A stretch of 26,888 nucleotides of DNA from Schoenoplectus triqueter (taxonomy: Eukaryota; Streptophyta; Magnoliopsida; Poales; Cyperaceae). The translations under genes were made by a program, and so were the position numbers. Each line of letters begins with the position of its first letter. Within the stretch, counting starts at the first letter, position 1. The notes beneath the pieces are model-generated. The model was not told where the DNA came from. It saw nothing but the letters and a program-made list of their open reading frames with translations, and made no database searches. The stretch covers positions 1-26,888 of the forward strand of contig CAXKVV010001442.1 in the NCBI GenBank assembly GCA_964058805.1, given 5' to 3'. Shown piece by piece: positions 9,515-20,620 of this stretch.

Positions 9515-9791
9515 TGAATTGAGTACTCTTAACTATGCTGTCATAATCTTTTATGTCATCATCCAATTCCGTCAATCAATCATATTTATAAGGACTTTAT
9601 GTAGTATTCGTCTCATAAAGCGAAACTAAACTGACATAAATCACGATATAAACATAACTGAATGACATAAATCATGAAGGGGATGTGTAGTTTGAAAATT
9701 ACATGTAATGTGATCCACATGCCTATTTTTCAATTTGGTTACCTTAATCAATCTGAATTAGAGGTCGATTATAAGCTCAGAGTGTATATAA

Positions 9792-9828
9792 AACTGAATA
9801 ACTGAATAACTGAATAACTGAATAACTG
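9792..9828. repeat. Tandem 8-mer AACTGAAT
   Basis: Four consecutive perfect copies of AACTGAAT and a partial fifth lie in the copia 3' untranslated region. Confidence 0.85.
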
Positions 9829-9940
9829 CATGATACATACGAAATCACAGAATATCATATAAGAACTACTGCATGATATCTGAAAAAGTATATCATATAA
9901 AACATAAAAAAAGAAATACAAGTACAAACTCCCACTCAAC

Positions 9941-12900
9941 CTAATAATCCTCTGTAACATATATACCCATATGAGCGACATGCTCATGAATAGAGGTGGC
10001 AATCGGGCGGGTCGAGTCGGGTTCGGGTTCGGGTCGGGCGGGTCGGGTCAGTTTGACTTTCCGGAAGAAATCGGGTCGGGCCGGGCCGGGCCGGGTCAGG
10101 GTCGGGTCGGGTCGGGTCAATTTATATGTTGTGTTTTTTCAGATCGTTGATAGATTTCGATTTGATTGAAGGCCATTTAATCTCGGGTCGGGTCGGGTCA
10201 GGTCGGGTTCGGGTCGGGTCGGGTCAGTTTGACTTTCTTAAAAAATCAGGTCGGGTCGGGTTCGGGTCCGGGCGGGTCGGGCGGGTTTGTCGAGTCGGGT
10301 CGGGTTCTGTCACCTCTACTCATGAAACTGTTTGGGTATCAATCCCTTAGTCAGTGGATCTGCTAGCATGGAAGCTGTACCAATATGCTCAATACTTATA
10401 AGTCCACTCTGAACTCTCTCCTTCACAGCAAGGAACTTAATGTCGATATGTTTGGATTTTGACGAGCTCCGGTTGTTGTTAGAATACAGCACTGCTGAAC
10501 TATTGTCACAATATAACTTAAGTGGTAACTTAATAGTATCCACAATGCGCAGCCCTGTGACAAAGTTCCTTAGCCATATTCCATGGTTCGATGCCTCGAA
10601 ACACGCAATGAATTCGGCTGCCATGGTGGAGGAGGCAATCATGGATTGCTTTGCACTCCTCCAAGAAATAGCTCCTCCAGCCAACATAAAAATATAACCG
10701 GATGTTGACTTTAAGCTATCCACACAACCCGCAAAGTCAGAATCAGTATACCCAATGACCTCAAACTTGTCTGATCGCCGATATGTTAACATGTGATTCT
10801 TCGTTCTTTGCAAGTATCGTAGTACCCTTTTGGCTGCTTTCCAGTGATTCATACCAGGATTACTGAGATAGCGACCAAGCATTCATGTGATATACGCAAT
10901 ATCCGGATGCGTACACACTTGAGCATACATAAGACTTCCTATCAAGGAAGCATATGGAATCTGATGCATTTCTGATTTCTCGAGTTCTATTTTTGGACAC
11001 TGATCAAGACTAAACTTGTCTCCTTTAGCAACAGGGGTATTTCCTGGTTTACAACTTTCTATACCATATCGCTTGAGAACTTTATCGATATATGTTTGTT
11101 GTGAAAGTCCTAAAATACCCTTATTTCTATCTCTATGTATTTTAAGACCTAACACATACGATGCTTCGCTAAGATCTTTCATGTCAAAATATTTGAAAAG
11201 AAATTTCTTGATTTCATGCATCATATTTTTATCGTTACTGGTAAGCAATATGTCATCGATATATAAAACCAGAAATACAAACTTACTCCCACTGAACTTG
11301 TGATATATACATTCATCCACCAAGTTAGACTCAAATCCGAATGAGATAATTACTTGATGAAATTTGAAATACCACTGTCGAGACGCTTGTTTGAGTCCAT
11401 AGATAGACTTCTTTAATTTGCAAACCATCTGTTTCGAGTCATCAGATTCGTAATTCGGTGGTTGCGACATATAAATGCATTCATCAATGTTGTCATTGAG
11501 AAATGCAGTCTTAACGTCCATCTGATGTAACTCAAGGTCAAAGTGTGCCACTAAAGCCATGATAATTCTAAAAGAATCTTTCGTTGACACAGGCGAGAAA
11601 GTTTCCGTAAAGTCAATACCTTCTTTCTGTGTAAATCCCTTAGCAACTAGTCGTGCTTTATATCTTTCCACATTACCTTCTGAATCCTTTTTGGTCTTAA
11701 ATATCCATTTGCAATCAATAGGTTTCACACCTTGAGGTAAAGGGACGATATCCCAGACGTTGTTGTCATACATTGACTTTATTTCTTCATCCATGGCTTT
11801 GGTCCATTTATGATAATTCACACTTTCTAAAGCCTGACGGAGAGTGACAGGATCATCCTTCATCGTGCCAATGTTGAATTCATTTTCTTGAAGAAACACA
11901 ATATAATCATTAGATATTGCGCTTCTTCTCTCTTTGGTGGACCGTCTTAAAGGCACAGTTTCTTGAGGTTCTTGAGGTGGTATAGGTTCCTCATCAACAT
12001 CAACATTGTCTTGTTCCAGATTCTCTTCTATTTCTGGAGGTTCATTGACTATAGGTTCATTCACCACAGATGTGGGTTCAGGAACTAATGAGTCTCCAGA
12101 TATCCTTATTACAATTGGTACCGATGTGGGTGCCTCTCGTATAGGAGAATCATGTGATTCTTCAAAGACAATTTGATTTGTATTTCCCCTCTGAACCATA
12201 ACATCCTCAAAGAACTTAACTGTATTTGTCTCAAAAATTATTCTATTAGTGGGATCATAAAATTTGTACCCACGGGACCTTTCTGCATATCCGATAAAAT
12301 AGCAGCTAACAGTCCTTTCATCCAACTTTTTCTCTTATGGCCTATAAGGTCGAGCTTCAGCTGGACAACCCCAAATTCTAAAATGTTGGAGACTAGGTTT
12401 TCGTCCAGTCCATAACTCATATGGAGTTTTGTTTGCTGCCTTAGTCGGTACCCGATTCAAAATGTATGCTGCTGTCTTAAGTGCTTCTCCCCAGAGGTTC
12501 AATGGAAGCGATGTATGAGAAATCATGCTTCGCACCATCTCCATTAATGTTCGATTGCGTCTTTCAGCTACACCATTCATTGTCGGTGAACCCGACATTG
12601 TATACTGTGGCACAATCCCATTATCCTCCAAGAATTTAGCAAAAGGCCCTGGACGTTGCTCTCCCGAGCCGTCAGAGCGACCGTAATATTCACCACCACG
12701 ATCTGATCTGACGCCTTTAATCCTTTTGTTGAGTTATAACTCGACTTCAGACTTGAAGGATTTAAATGTGTCCAAAGCTTGAGCCTTTTCTTTAATTAAA
12801 TATATATAGCCATATCTAGAATAATCGTCAATGAAACTGATAAAATATACATGACCATTCCTAGTTGCTGTAGGGAATGGTCCGCATATATCCATATGTA

Positions 12901-14407
12901 TCAGCTCAAGAACATCCGTCATACGATTAGCTGTATACTTACGCATGCTTGTTTGTTTGCTCTTAGCACATTCAATGCACGGACCAAGGTCCGACATATC
13001 CAAGGGCCGCAGGATTTCACTTTGAACAAGACGTGTAATTCTCTGTTGAGAAATATGACCTAAACGCTTGTGCCAAAGTGCAGCTGAATCCTGATGTGTT
13101 AATTTTTGTCTAACATTTCGAGTTTCATTATTCAAGGTCTCATTATAGGAAGTAATAGTATCTAAAGCATAAAGATTATCCATAACAGACAGAAAACTAG
13201 AAGCAACCATATTGGAGTGTCGATACAAACTAAATTTTTCATCTCCAAATGAACAAGAAAAACCTAATTTGTCCAATGCGGAAATAGAAATTAAGTTCCG
13301 TCTAAAAGACGGCACAACAAAAGTATCATACAAATCTAAATATAAACCAGTTTTCATAAGTAATCTAAAATGCCCTATGACTTCAACTTCTGCCTTATTG
13401 CCATCGCCTACATAGATGTATCTTTCACCATCTCTTGGCCTACGGTAATTTCGGCAACCCTGCATAGACACAGATATGTGAGTTGTTGCACCCGAATCTA
13501 TCCACCATGTGTCTATTGAAATTGAAACTGAATTAATTTCTTCACAAACAAGAGAAAAATTACCTTTCTTTGCACGCCATGCGTGATAATTGGTACAATT
13601 TTTCTTCATGTGCCCTTCAGATCCACAAAAGAAACACCCTTTCTTTTCCTTATCCGGCTCTGTCTTGATAACCGGTTTCTTGTCCTTAGTGGGTTTCTTC
13701 TGCGAACTTGTAGTCGCAGCATCTAAATTGATTTTACGTTTCTGTTTCCCTTTTCCTTTAGATGTGGAAGCAATGTTTGCATTCTCGCCCTTGTCCGTCT
13801 TCAAACGCTCTTCCTCCTGAACACAGTGCGATATGAGCTCATTGACTGTCCATGATTCCTTCTGACAGTTGTAGCTCACCTTGAACTGCCCAAAAGAAGT
13901 GGAAAGAGAGTTGAGAGACAAATAAACCAACATATCTTCCGATATGTCCAGTTTATGAGCCTTCAATTTTGAAGCGGTATTCATCATTTCAAGAATGTGC
14001 TCCCTGATATTACTTCTGCCATTGTACTTCATTGTGCAGAGTTTGTTTAACAGAATGCCTATTTCAGCCTTCTCATTCCTAACAAACCTCTGCTCAAGTT
14101 CCTTAAGATAGTCCAAGGCCAGAGTGGAATCAGAAACAGGTCTCCTAAAACTTTCAGGAATGGTCCTTTGCATGACCTTAAGACACAAGCGATTTGACCT
14201 CATCCACCGTGCATGCGCATTCTGAACATCGTCAGGACTGTTTGCAGCAGGTACAGGTGATTTAGCCTGCTGTAACGCTATATCTAGATCAAGACACCCA
14301 AGAATAATCTCTAAGGTATCTTTCCATTCCTTGTAATTAGAACCCGTCAGCATCGGAATGCTATTGATGCCGGCAGTAAGATCAGTAATTTTTGCTGAAA
14401 AATACAT
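9941..14407 (-). pseudogene. Copia gag-pol polyprotein with three nonsense codons and a MITE insertion
   Basis: The one frame would encode about 1,376 aa once the 336-bp MITE insertion is discounted. In order it holds a gag region, a CCHC zinc knuckle (CFFCGSEGHMKKNC, about 13.6 kb), protease with DSGA (about 13.5 kb), the LWHKRLGH pre-integrase motif, integrase with catalytic D (HMDICGP), D (RSDRGGEY) and E (VAERRNRTL), reverse transcriptase with YIDDILL (about 11.25 kb), and RNase H with YTDSDFAG and ADPLTKGL. Stops lie at 12734-12736 (TAA), 12335-12337 (TAA) and 10883-10885 (TGA), each in phase with motifs continuing beyond. No frameshift was found. The MITE supplies a fourth, terminal stop. 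The start at 14407 is the first ATG before the conserved gag sequence. It cannot make a full polyprotein now. Confidence 0.92.
9991..10318 (+). mobile_element. hAT-type MITE, copy 2, inside the copia gag-pol 3' end
   Basis: This 328-bp element is flanked by the perfect 8-bp duplication CTCATGAA at 9983-9990 and 10319-10326. That sequence fits the hAT preference for T at position 2 and A at position 7. The terminal inverted repeats are TAGAGGTGGCA and TAGAGGTGACA (the right end read inwards). The body is GGGTCGGGTC repeats with a unique core near 10120-10185 shared with copy 1. It interrupts the last codons of the copia frame, and the TAG at its minus-strand start is now the stop codon. Without element and duplication, the frame would run on in phase for 16 codons to a stop at 9941-9943. 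Confidence 0.92.
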
Positions 14408-15730
14408 ACAATATAACGAATCAAATGTCTGAATTATAATATTAAATCAAAATAAGGCATATACCATCAACTAAGTATCCTCAAATAATAAGTGTTCTTT
14501 GAAATCAATTATTATTCTAAGATAATTAGGCGTAATAATTATATATAACGGTCCATTTGATGTCAATTAGTCAACTTTCCTTTGGGGCAATCAACTAATC
14601 ACACCTAAAACTTATTGACCATTACCTATATATTACTACAATCTGTTTACATATAATAAGTGATTGTTGTCTTTCCTTTGGGATAGTCCAAAAATCAAAT
14701 ATTATATGTATATCGTCCGTATACAAGTCTTGAAAAATAATTAACGCCAATATAAGAGCTTACTTTGGTAAGATAATAATTTTATTAATTATTTCAAAAA
14801 ATATATTTTATCTGAAGCCTTCATAATGATTTAACATTATCCAAATAAATTTCTCAAATATATTGGCTTAACCTAAATATCAATTCATGGGTTCATGCAA
14901 TCAATACCGAATAAACAACAACCAACATAATCAATTCATAAGCGAGATAGTATGACCCAAGGCATGATGATCTCCTTCGTAAGAATCCTCTTCACAAGGC
15001 ATCATCCTATGCTTAATGTAAATCTCTCATTCTTACCAAATTACTATCCTAATAATAAATGAAAATTATGTGACATGCAAGCCACCAAAATAAAAAATAA
15101 TTAATTGGCACCTTAGGCCGCTTTACACACATCAATCATTCATGCATTACAAGTTTCACACAAGACAACAGGGTCATACTATCTCATAATCCTTCTGCAA
15201 AAAATAGTTAGGCATGAAAATACTGAACGGGCTTCATAACTGCGGCAGTCCCGCTTGCTGGTAAGCGGGCGGGGGTTCAAGGGGGCAGCGCCCCCTTTAG
15301 GCAGGGGTTCCAGGGGGCCGCGCCCCCTGGGAAAATTTTTGAAAAACCGCCAATTTACATAATCGCCCGTTCAGATAACCAATATTATTTGATCTTGACA
15401 TGATTCAAAAATAACCGCAGCGGAATACAGATCAGAAATTCATATTTTCTTAACAGAATCATGTAATATAATAATTAATCATATGCAATTCGAAAGCTAC
15501 TGTGTTGACCAATCAGTTTCTGAAATATTTCTTGATTCTGATAAAATGATAAACTTGTTTTTCGAAACTGATTGTCAATCTTGATAAATTTCATATTTAA
15601 CAAACAGATCTATAAATTTCCGAACTATTTATAAACTATTTGATTAAAAGAACATATCCTATTATAGAAATATGAATTTCTGAGAAATTTTTGAATCAGT
15701 CATTAGATCTTAACAGTTCAACTAGAGTAG
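14408..15730 (-). other. Long copia leader between PBS and gag
   Basis: The leader is about 1.3 kb with no long open frame. It contains a GC-rich hairpin pair (15250-15340) and a perfect 15-bp inverted repeat, GAGATAGTATGACCC at 14944-14958 and its complement at 15171-15185. The repeated TTTCCTTTGGG at 14577 and 14673 is a further weak duplication. It may hold dimerisation, packaging or splicing signals, or an old insertion; none is proved. Confidence 0.55.
15250..15340. repeat. GC-rich tandem hairpins in the copia leader
   Basis: Two related units each hold a self-complementary core: GGGGGCAGCGCCCCC near 15282-15296, and a stretch from 15314 centred on GCCGCGCC between G and C runs. Each is preceded by GGGGTTC(A/C)AGGGGG. 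The composition contrasts sharply with the AT-rich leader. Confidence 0.7.
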
Positions 15731-15742
15731 GCTCTGATACCA
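15731..15742 (-). other. Primer binding site, initiator tRNA-Met
   Basis: TGGTATCAGAGC on the minus strand, two bases inside the 5' LTR, is the usual plant copia PBS complementary to the 3' end of tRNA-iMet. Confidence 0.9.
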
Positions 15743-16043
15743 ATTGTTAGAATAATTTACTGTTATGGTCATGATCCTCTAGTGAACTCTAAACATAAAT
15801 TAAGTTACCTTGATCCATGCTGTCAGTCTTCCAGAGAGATACAACCCCGTTGATCACCAGTCTCCTTTAGCCTTCCAGCGATCTTCCTCTAATCCGATGG
15901 AGTGATTGAGAGGACCGGCGTCAGACAGTTTCTTCTCTTCTGGAACAGTGTTAAGAGAGAGAGATCTGGATCTGTTGGAAATGAAAGGGTGTCAGAAAGT
16001 GAGAAAACGAAAAGATGTCCAAAGCCAACTGTATCTCTGCATA

Positions 16044-16061
16044 TATATGGACGTCCATATA
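16044..16061. repeat. 18-bp perfect palindrome with GACGTC core in the LTR
   Basis: TATATGGACGTCCATATA is fully self-complementary and preserved in both LTRs (also 9100-9117), although a microsatellite indel lies beside it. GACGTC is a core recognised by plant bZIP factors. Confidence 0.75.
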
Positions 16062-16193
16062 ACATAGTGCAGTTATACCTTAACGGGTCCATATCGGATC
16101 CAGATTCTCTCTTAACGGGTTCGCTGCTTAATCAGAAAGCTGTCTATAGTTATGTTCTCCAGGGACCAATAGCATAATTGTATTATTATGAGA

Positions 16194-16203
16194 CTTTATA
16201 TAA
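16194..16203 (-). promoter_or_regulatory. Putative TATA box in the 5' LTR
   Basis: TTATATAAAG on the minus strand, about 190 bp into the LTR, is a good TATA-box match in the expected U3 position. The transcription start is not visible. Confidence 0.4.
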
Positions 16204-16498
16204 TTCAGACCATCACTAAATCATAAAGTCATTAATACGCATTCTACACATTAAAGGTCTCACTTCTCATAACATATAATAAACCCGATACATAATTTGA
16301 TCACTTCATTATGGGTATAATTTGACAGTCCATTATATAATATATTTATTACATATAAGCCCATACATATTGTAATTAATAATAATTAATTCCAACAAAT
16401 AGGTCATACAATACAAAGGATGGAACAGAAACTATTTCCTTTTTCAACAGCACATAAGCCATGGAATTCAGCTTCAGCAGAATCAACGGGCTATCTCT

Positions 16499-16518
16499 TT
16501 TATTTTCTTTATTTTATT
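16499..16518 (-). terminator. Putative GSTZ poly(A) signals
   Basis: Three AATAAA hexamers on the minus strand lie within 20 bp, about 106-125 nt after the GSTZ stop codon and about 100 bp before the copia insertion site. They are well placed to end the GSTZ transcript before the LTR. Confidence 0.45.
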
Positions 16519-16623
16519 TGCTAAATTTAATTAATTACACCAGTTGTCTTACAGTAAGAAAATTATTCATATGTTTGGTCTTTACTCCTTGCAGCCATTT
16601 ACACATTCATCGCCATGACCTTT

Positions 16624-19600
16624 TTAAGAAGAGGGAGGAGCATCTGGCTGGTTTTCAGGTAGGGCAGCTTGAAATGCAGGTATTTCCTCATAAGACTTGT
16701 ATACTCTAGCAAGTATTGGGTAATTAGACTGCAAATAAAATAAGCACATAAATCTCATGAGCTTCAATTTAAGAAAAGTAATTCCTCTTTGATTAACATT
16801 AGAATGACAGTAAAATCTTACAGTATCCAAATGCATTCTCTTGATCGCCACATAAAGTAGAGAGGCCAGAAACACATCAGCCTGCAGTTATTTACTTAAC
16901 ATATTTATCATTCTAAGAACAGCCGGCAGATTCTAAAATTTTTAATTACAAATAGAACAAGACTGAACGAGAGATTAACATTAAGTCCAAATATTTACTT
17001 CCACAAGGCAAGTAAATGGTATAAAGTTGAATGGATAATATCACAATGACAGTGCTAAAATAATAACGTCAAGTAGTACTTAACTGTATAAAATCGCTAT
17101 TTGAAATTTTCTCATTAAAAGTACCACGTATGTATTTATAAAAACTTTCATCTTCCCAAAGTTTTGAAAAGTGTTACAATTAAACCATTTATCTCCTAGT
17201 TTATTTTGTGATGACGAGTAGTGAAGCATTAGTAAGATTATTCTGAAGCAACAAGGACAAAATGTACCTAGAAGATATTAATATTTTGTAGGAGTGTCAA
17301 TGATCCAATGCAAGTAACAATATGTGTACCTATATTCCTCACCTCTCTTTTCAAAACAACCTTTCCATTACTCCTTTAAAGTAAGTTTTTTCTTCTTTTC
17401 ATCTCTCTATGTTAATTATTAGTTTTACACAATTTTATCCTCTCTTTAGACAAATTTTCCATATATTTGCCTCAATTTTTTTGAAAATAATAAGTTAAAA
17501 ATAAATTTACAGATTAACTCTATTATCAAAAAGTTGAAAAAACTCTTAAAAAATGATATTTATTGGTATATTAGGATAATACTTTCAATGTGTTTTCTAT
17601 ATCCATATAAATATGGATACCCCTTAGCAATGATTTACTGAGCAGTATCCAAGTAACTAATTAAATTTTCCTTAGTGAGCATCTGATCGGTCTGCTTAAA
17701 CTAATTATTCGTAAAATATTAAAAAAATAAAGGCAGCATCTTTAAGCAGAAACTCACCAATCCAATTTCATCTCCAGTGGCATATTTCCCAGCACAGCTT
17801 TTTAACAGCTTCTCAATAGCTAGATATTCACAAATAAACAGACAACTGAAGATTAGTGGTTCTGGACTTCTGGTAACAGCAATGAGGGCTAGATAACACA
17901 CAAAATGTATCAAGCTAATGCAAAGAACAATAATAAATAAATAAAATGAAATAAAATCCACCCTCTTCTTAGCAGCACTAACTCACCCATCCAGAAGTAT
18001 AAATAGGTTCAAAATCAATCAAAGCACATCCAAAAAAATAAGCTGATTAATTATAGTATCAGTTGGCTCTGATCAAGACGGTACAAAAACTAGATCTAAT
18101 TACTCTAATCAACATAACCAACCTGCTAAACCTTTACTGGTCTGATTGATAGCCCATGTGTTTTTTTCCTCAGAACCAAGCTTTTCTTCAATGTAGCTCT
18201 GTCAAAAAGGGCAGAGAGGTAAAAGTTAAAGCTAAATCAAATATTTCACAGAATAGCAAAAAGAAGGTCACTACGATTGATCTTTTAAAAGGATCCAAAA
18301 TTTGTTGAAGTTATACATAAATGAATAATGCTGTAAGCCTGTAACTAGAAAGGCCCAAGTGCAGTCAAGATCATCCAATATAGTTTAATCCATCCAAACC
18401 TCATATCGAGGCCTATGAAAAACCTTTTTCCCCTGAATTTTCCTCTATAATAATTACGTGTGACCCTTATTTCATGTAAATTTCTCTAAACCCTAACCTT
18501 ATGGCTTAATGAAATAAACTTGTGTCATGATCTCAAATATACAAAGTTTAGATTCAGTATGGCTGTTGAAATATTCAGTATAATGGTTTTTGTAATGGAT
18601 TCTTTTTGTTATTCTTTGCATTTTGTGTTCTGTATTGGGCTGAGCCCATTATTCTATAGAGTTTATTATTTATTAAATGAGCTAATGGAGAGTGTGAATG
18701 AAATGGAGAAGGTAGCACCGCCGCCTTCTCCTTCCAGAAAAATATCTATTTCTGTAAAGAAATCAAGAAATGAAATGGATCAAATGTTCTCTCTTATCAT
18801 TTCTATTTCTTTTATATCTTTCTTCAAATTAATTAAGTGTTAGTGTTAATTTTAAATTTAGGAATAGAGATAAAATTAATTTCGGTCATGGCCTTCTCAG
18901 GACATGATAACTTAGATGAAGTTTGGGCAGAGGTCAACAATGCACAATTTTTGGAAAAGAGGACATACAACTGATGAAAACTAATTTGCTCCAGATTATT
19001 GTTCACCTGTATTACAAACGGTCTTTGCTCAATAGTGGGTTTCCTCTTCTTCTTTTTTTTCTTTCTTTGCATTGTATCCCACTTTTAACCAGAAAATAAC
19101 GGGATAAACTTACCAATACAACAAGGTTGCGGACTGGCTGGATACTCGAGCATACTGTGCTTGCTATCTGAAAAGTAGGAGATAGATGTACTACAATTTA
19201 TAAGTACAGCTTCATAATCTTTTATAATGAATAATGTTCACACTGATAGACTTGCTGAAGTATTCAAATGATCTTAATTACAAACTACTAGTATCATCTT
19301 TTCTCACAGCATATCAAACCTTGCTGTACTTTTCAAATTGGTAGTGCCACATCACATAAAATTATAACTGAAACAGAAGTAAGAATATAAAAGCTCTTTT
19401 CTTTTGTACCTGAAGGTTCAATGCTTTCTTTTTAAGATCCTGAGGCAAGAGGGGATTTTCAGGGTACTTTTCTTCTAAATACTGCCATGCATCAGCAGAT
19501 TCATGTCAAAAGAAGGAACAAAGAAGAAGAAAGATGGAATGAAAAGATCAAATACTTATAACAGAAAAAAAAACAAGGAAAATTAGTCTATGCTCACCAA

Positions 19601-20131
19601 AGCTATTGCAAAGGAGTCAGCTATTAATGTATCTCCATCAAGAAGTGCAGGGACATACTTCATTGGATTAATTTTCTCATACTCTGCAACAAAATTTTAT
19701 AAACGAAAAGTTCTAATCAGAAAAAATAACAGTAGTAATATCAGATACTTGTCTTTCCCGTGAAACTTGAAAAAGGAATTAATAGCAATATTAGATGCTT
19801 ACCGGGATCATTTTGCTCTCCTTTTAGAATATTCACTGCCTTGTACTCGTACTCCAATCCTAATAGATAAAACATACAGAACCTTCATCAGTTCAGATAA
19901 TCAATTTGAAATGTGAATTCAAGAGATTTTTCAAACAGTCCTGACTTCACTGTCCTCCTTCCCTAGTCCCAAGAACAGTTTTACCACTTCAGTAAATTCC
20001 ATGACTCTGTTTCCGTAAAAATAAGAAGGCGACAAGAAGAAAGAACCTTTAAAATTGAGAACAATTCGGATTCGGTGAGCGCACGAGCTACGCCAGAAAG
20101 AGTATAGAGTGATCTTCCCTCGATCCGCCAT
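16624..20131 (-). CDS. GSTZ: Zeta-class glutathione S-transferase (maleylacetoacetate isomerase)
   Basis: Predicted cytosolic enzyme that isomerises maleylacetoacetate to fumarylacetoacetate with glutathione in tyrosine breakdown; zeta GSTs also dehalogenate small acids. Nine exons: 20131-20047, 19859-19803, 19683-19598, 19481-19410, 19167-19114, 18198-18123, 17819-17758, 16881-16822 and 16728-16624. All eight introns have GT-AG ends and phases join cleanly, giving 218 aa against a usual length near 220. The N-terminal thioredoxin-like domain carries the zeta motif SSCAHRIRI (catalytic Ser/Cys at residues 15-17), the cis-Pro region YVPALLDGD and DSFAIALYLEEKYP. The helical domain has AGKYATGDE, and the end is ALPENQPDAPPSS. 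One block (ADVFLASLLYVAIKRM) departs from the common LADLFLAPQI. No disabling change was seen. The gene looks functional. Confidence 0.93.
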
Positions 20132-20288
20132 TTCCTGAATCCAGATGAAGAAGAAGAGTCTGAAGAATCACCACAGGAGACAGGAGACAGGAGACCAGGG
20201 AGGTGCAGGTTAAAGCGAGGGGTATGGTTTAGCTTTAGACCTTTGTGCTCAGCCTTTTTTATCTTCTTTTTTTCCACTAAACCAGAAG

Positions 20289-20299
20289 ATAAATAAATA
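20289..20299 (-). promoter_or_regulatory. Possible GSTZ TATA element
   Basis: TATTTATTTAT on the minus strand lies about 160 nt upstream of the GSTZ start codon, before a purine-rich presumed 5' UTR. It is only an AT-rich match in AT-rich DNA. Confidence 0.22.
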
Positions 20300-20570
20300 G
20301 ATTCGTGCTTTCCACATTTACTTGATTTTTTTCATTTCAAGAGTCTTATTCTAATTTTGTTATGTGGATCTCCAATCTGAAATTACTTGAATATATTTAC
20401 ATAATCTAAGAATTTCTTTTATGTTCATACTTCATATTATTGAGTTAAAAAAACACGTATTGTTGCATTTCTCTCCTATCACTCCGCAGCATTAATTAAG
20501 ATGATAATTGTGTAAATTCCCACACTCTTTATTCTTTTTCTTTTTATGAAAACATCATGACAGTCTTCTC

Positions 20571-20620
20571 AAATGCGTGTCAAACTTGCCCCATAAAATG
20601 CGCGTCAAACTTGTCCCATA
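20571..20620. repeat. Two-copy 25-bp tandem repeat
   Basis: The unit AAATGCGYGTCAAACTTGYCCCATA occurs at 20571-20595 and 20596-20620, with two C/T differences. Confidence 0.85.

Larger units (their letters stand above)
8799..16397 (-). mobile_element. Complete Ty1/copia LTR retrotransposon
   Basis: This 7.6-kb element is flanked by the perfect 5-bp duplication AATAG at 8794-8798 and 16398-16402. On its own strand it runs from right to left: 5' LTR 15745-16397, PBS 15731-15742, long leader, gag-pol 14407-9941, PPT and 3' LTR 8799-9453. The domain order gag, protease, integrase, reverse transcriptase, RNase H is that of Ty1/copia. The two LTRs differ by about 18 substitutions (about 15 transitions) and one 2-bp indel over 653 bp by eye, near 2.8%. 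Three nonsense codons and an inserted MITE make it non-autonomous. It lies 222 bp beyond the stop of the GSTZ gene and is transcribed in the same direction. Confidence 0.95.
15745..16397 (-). repeat. 5' LTR of the copia element
   Basis: 653 bp. It has intact TG...CA ends on the plus strand (TGTTAGAATAA to TTCCAACA). It should carry the element's promoter. It also contains the GACGTC palindrome and a repeated ACCCGTTAAG motif. Confidence 0.93.

Noticed and set aside
18520..18843. 107-codon frame on the plus strand
   Set aside because: It lies inside GSTZ intron 5, antisense, with no recognisable domain.
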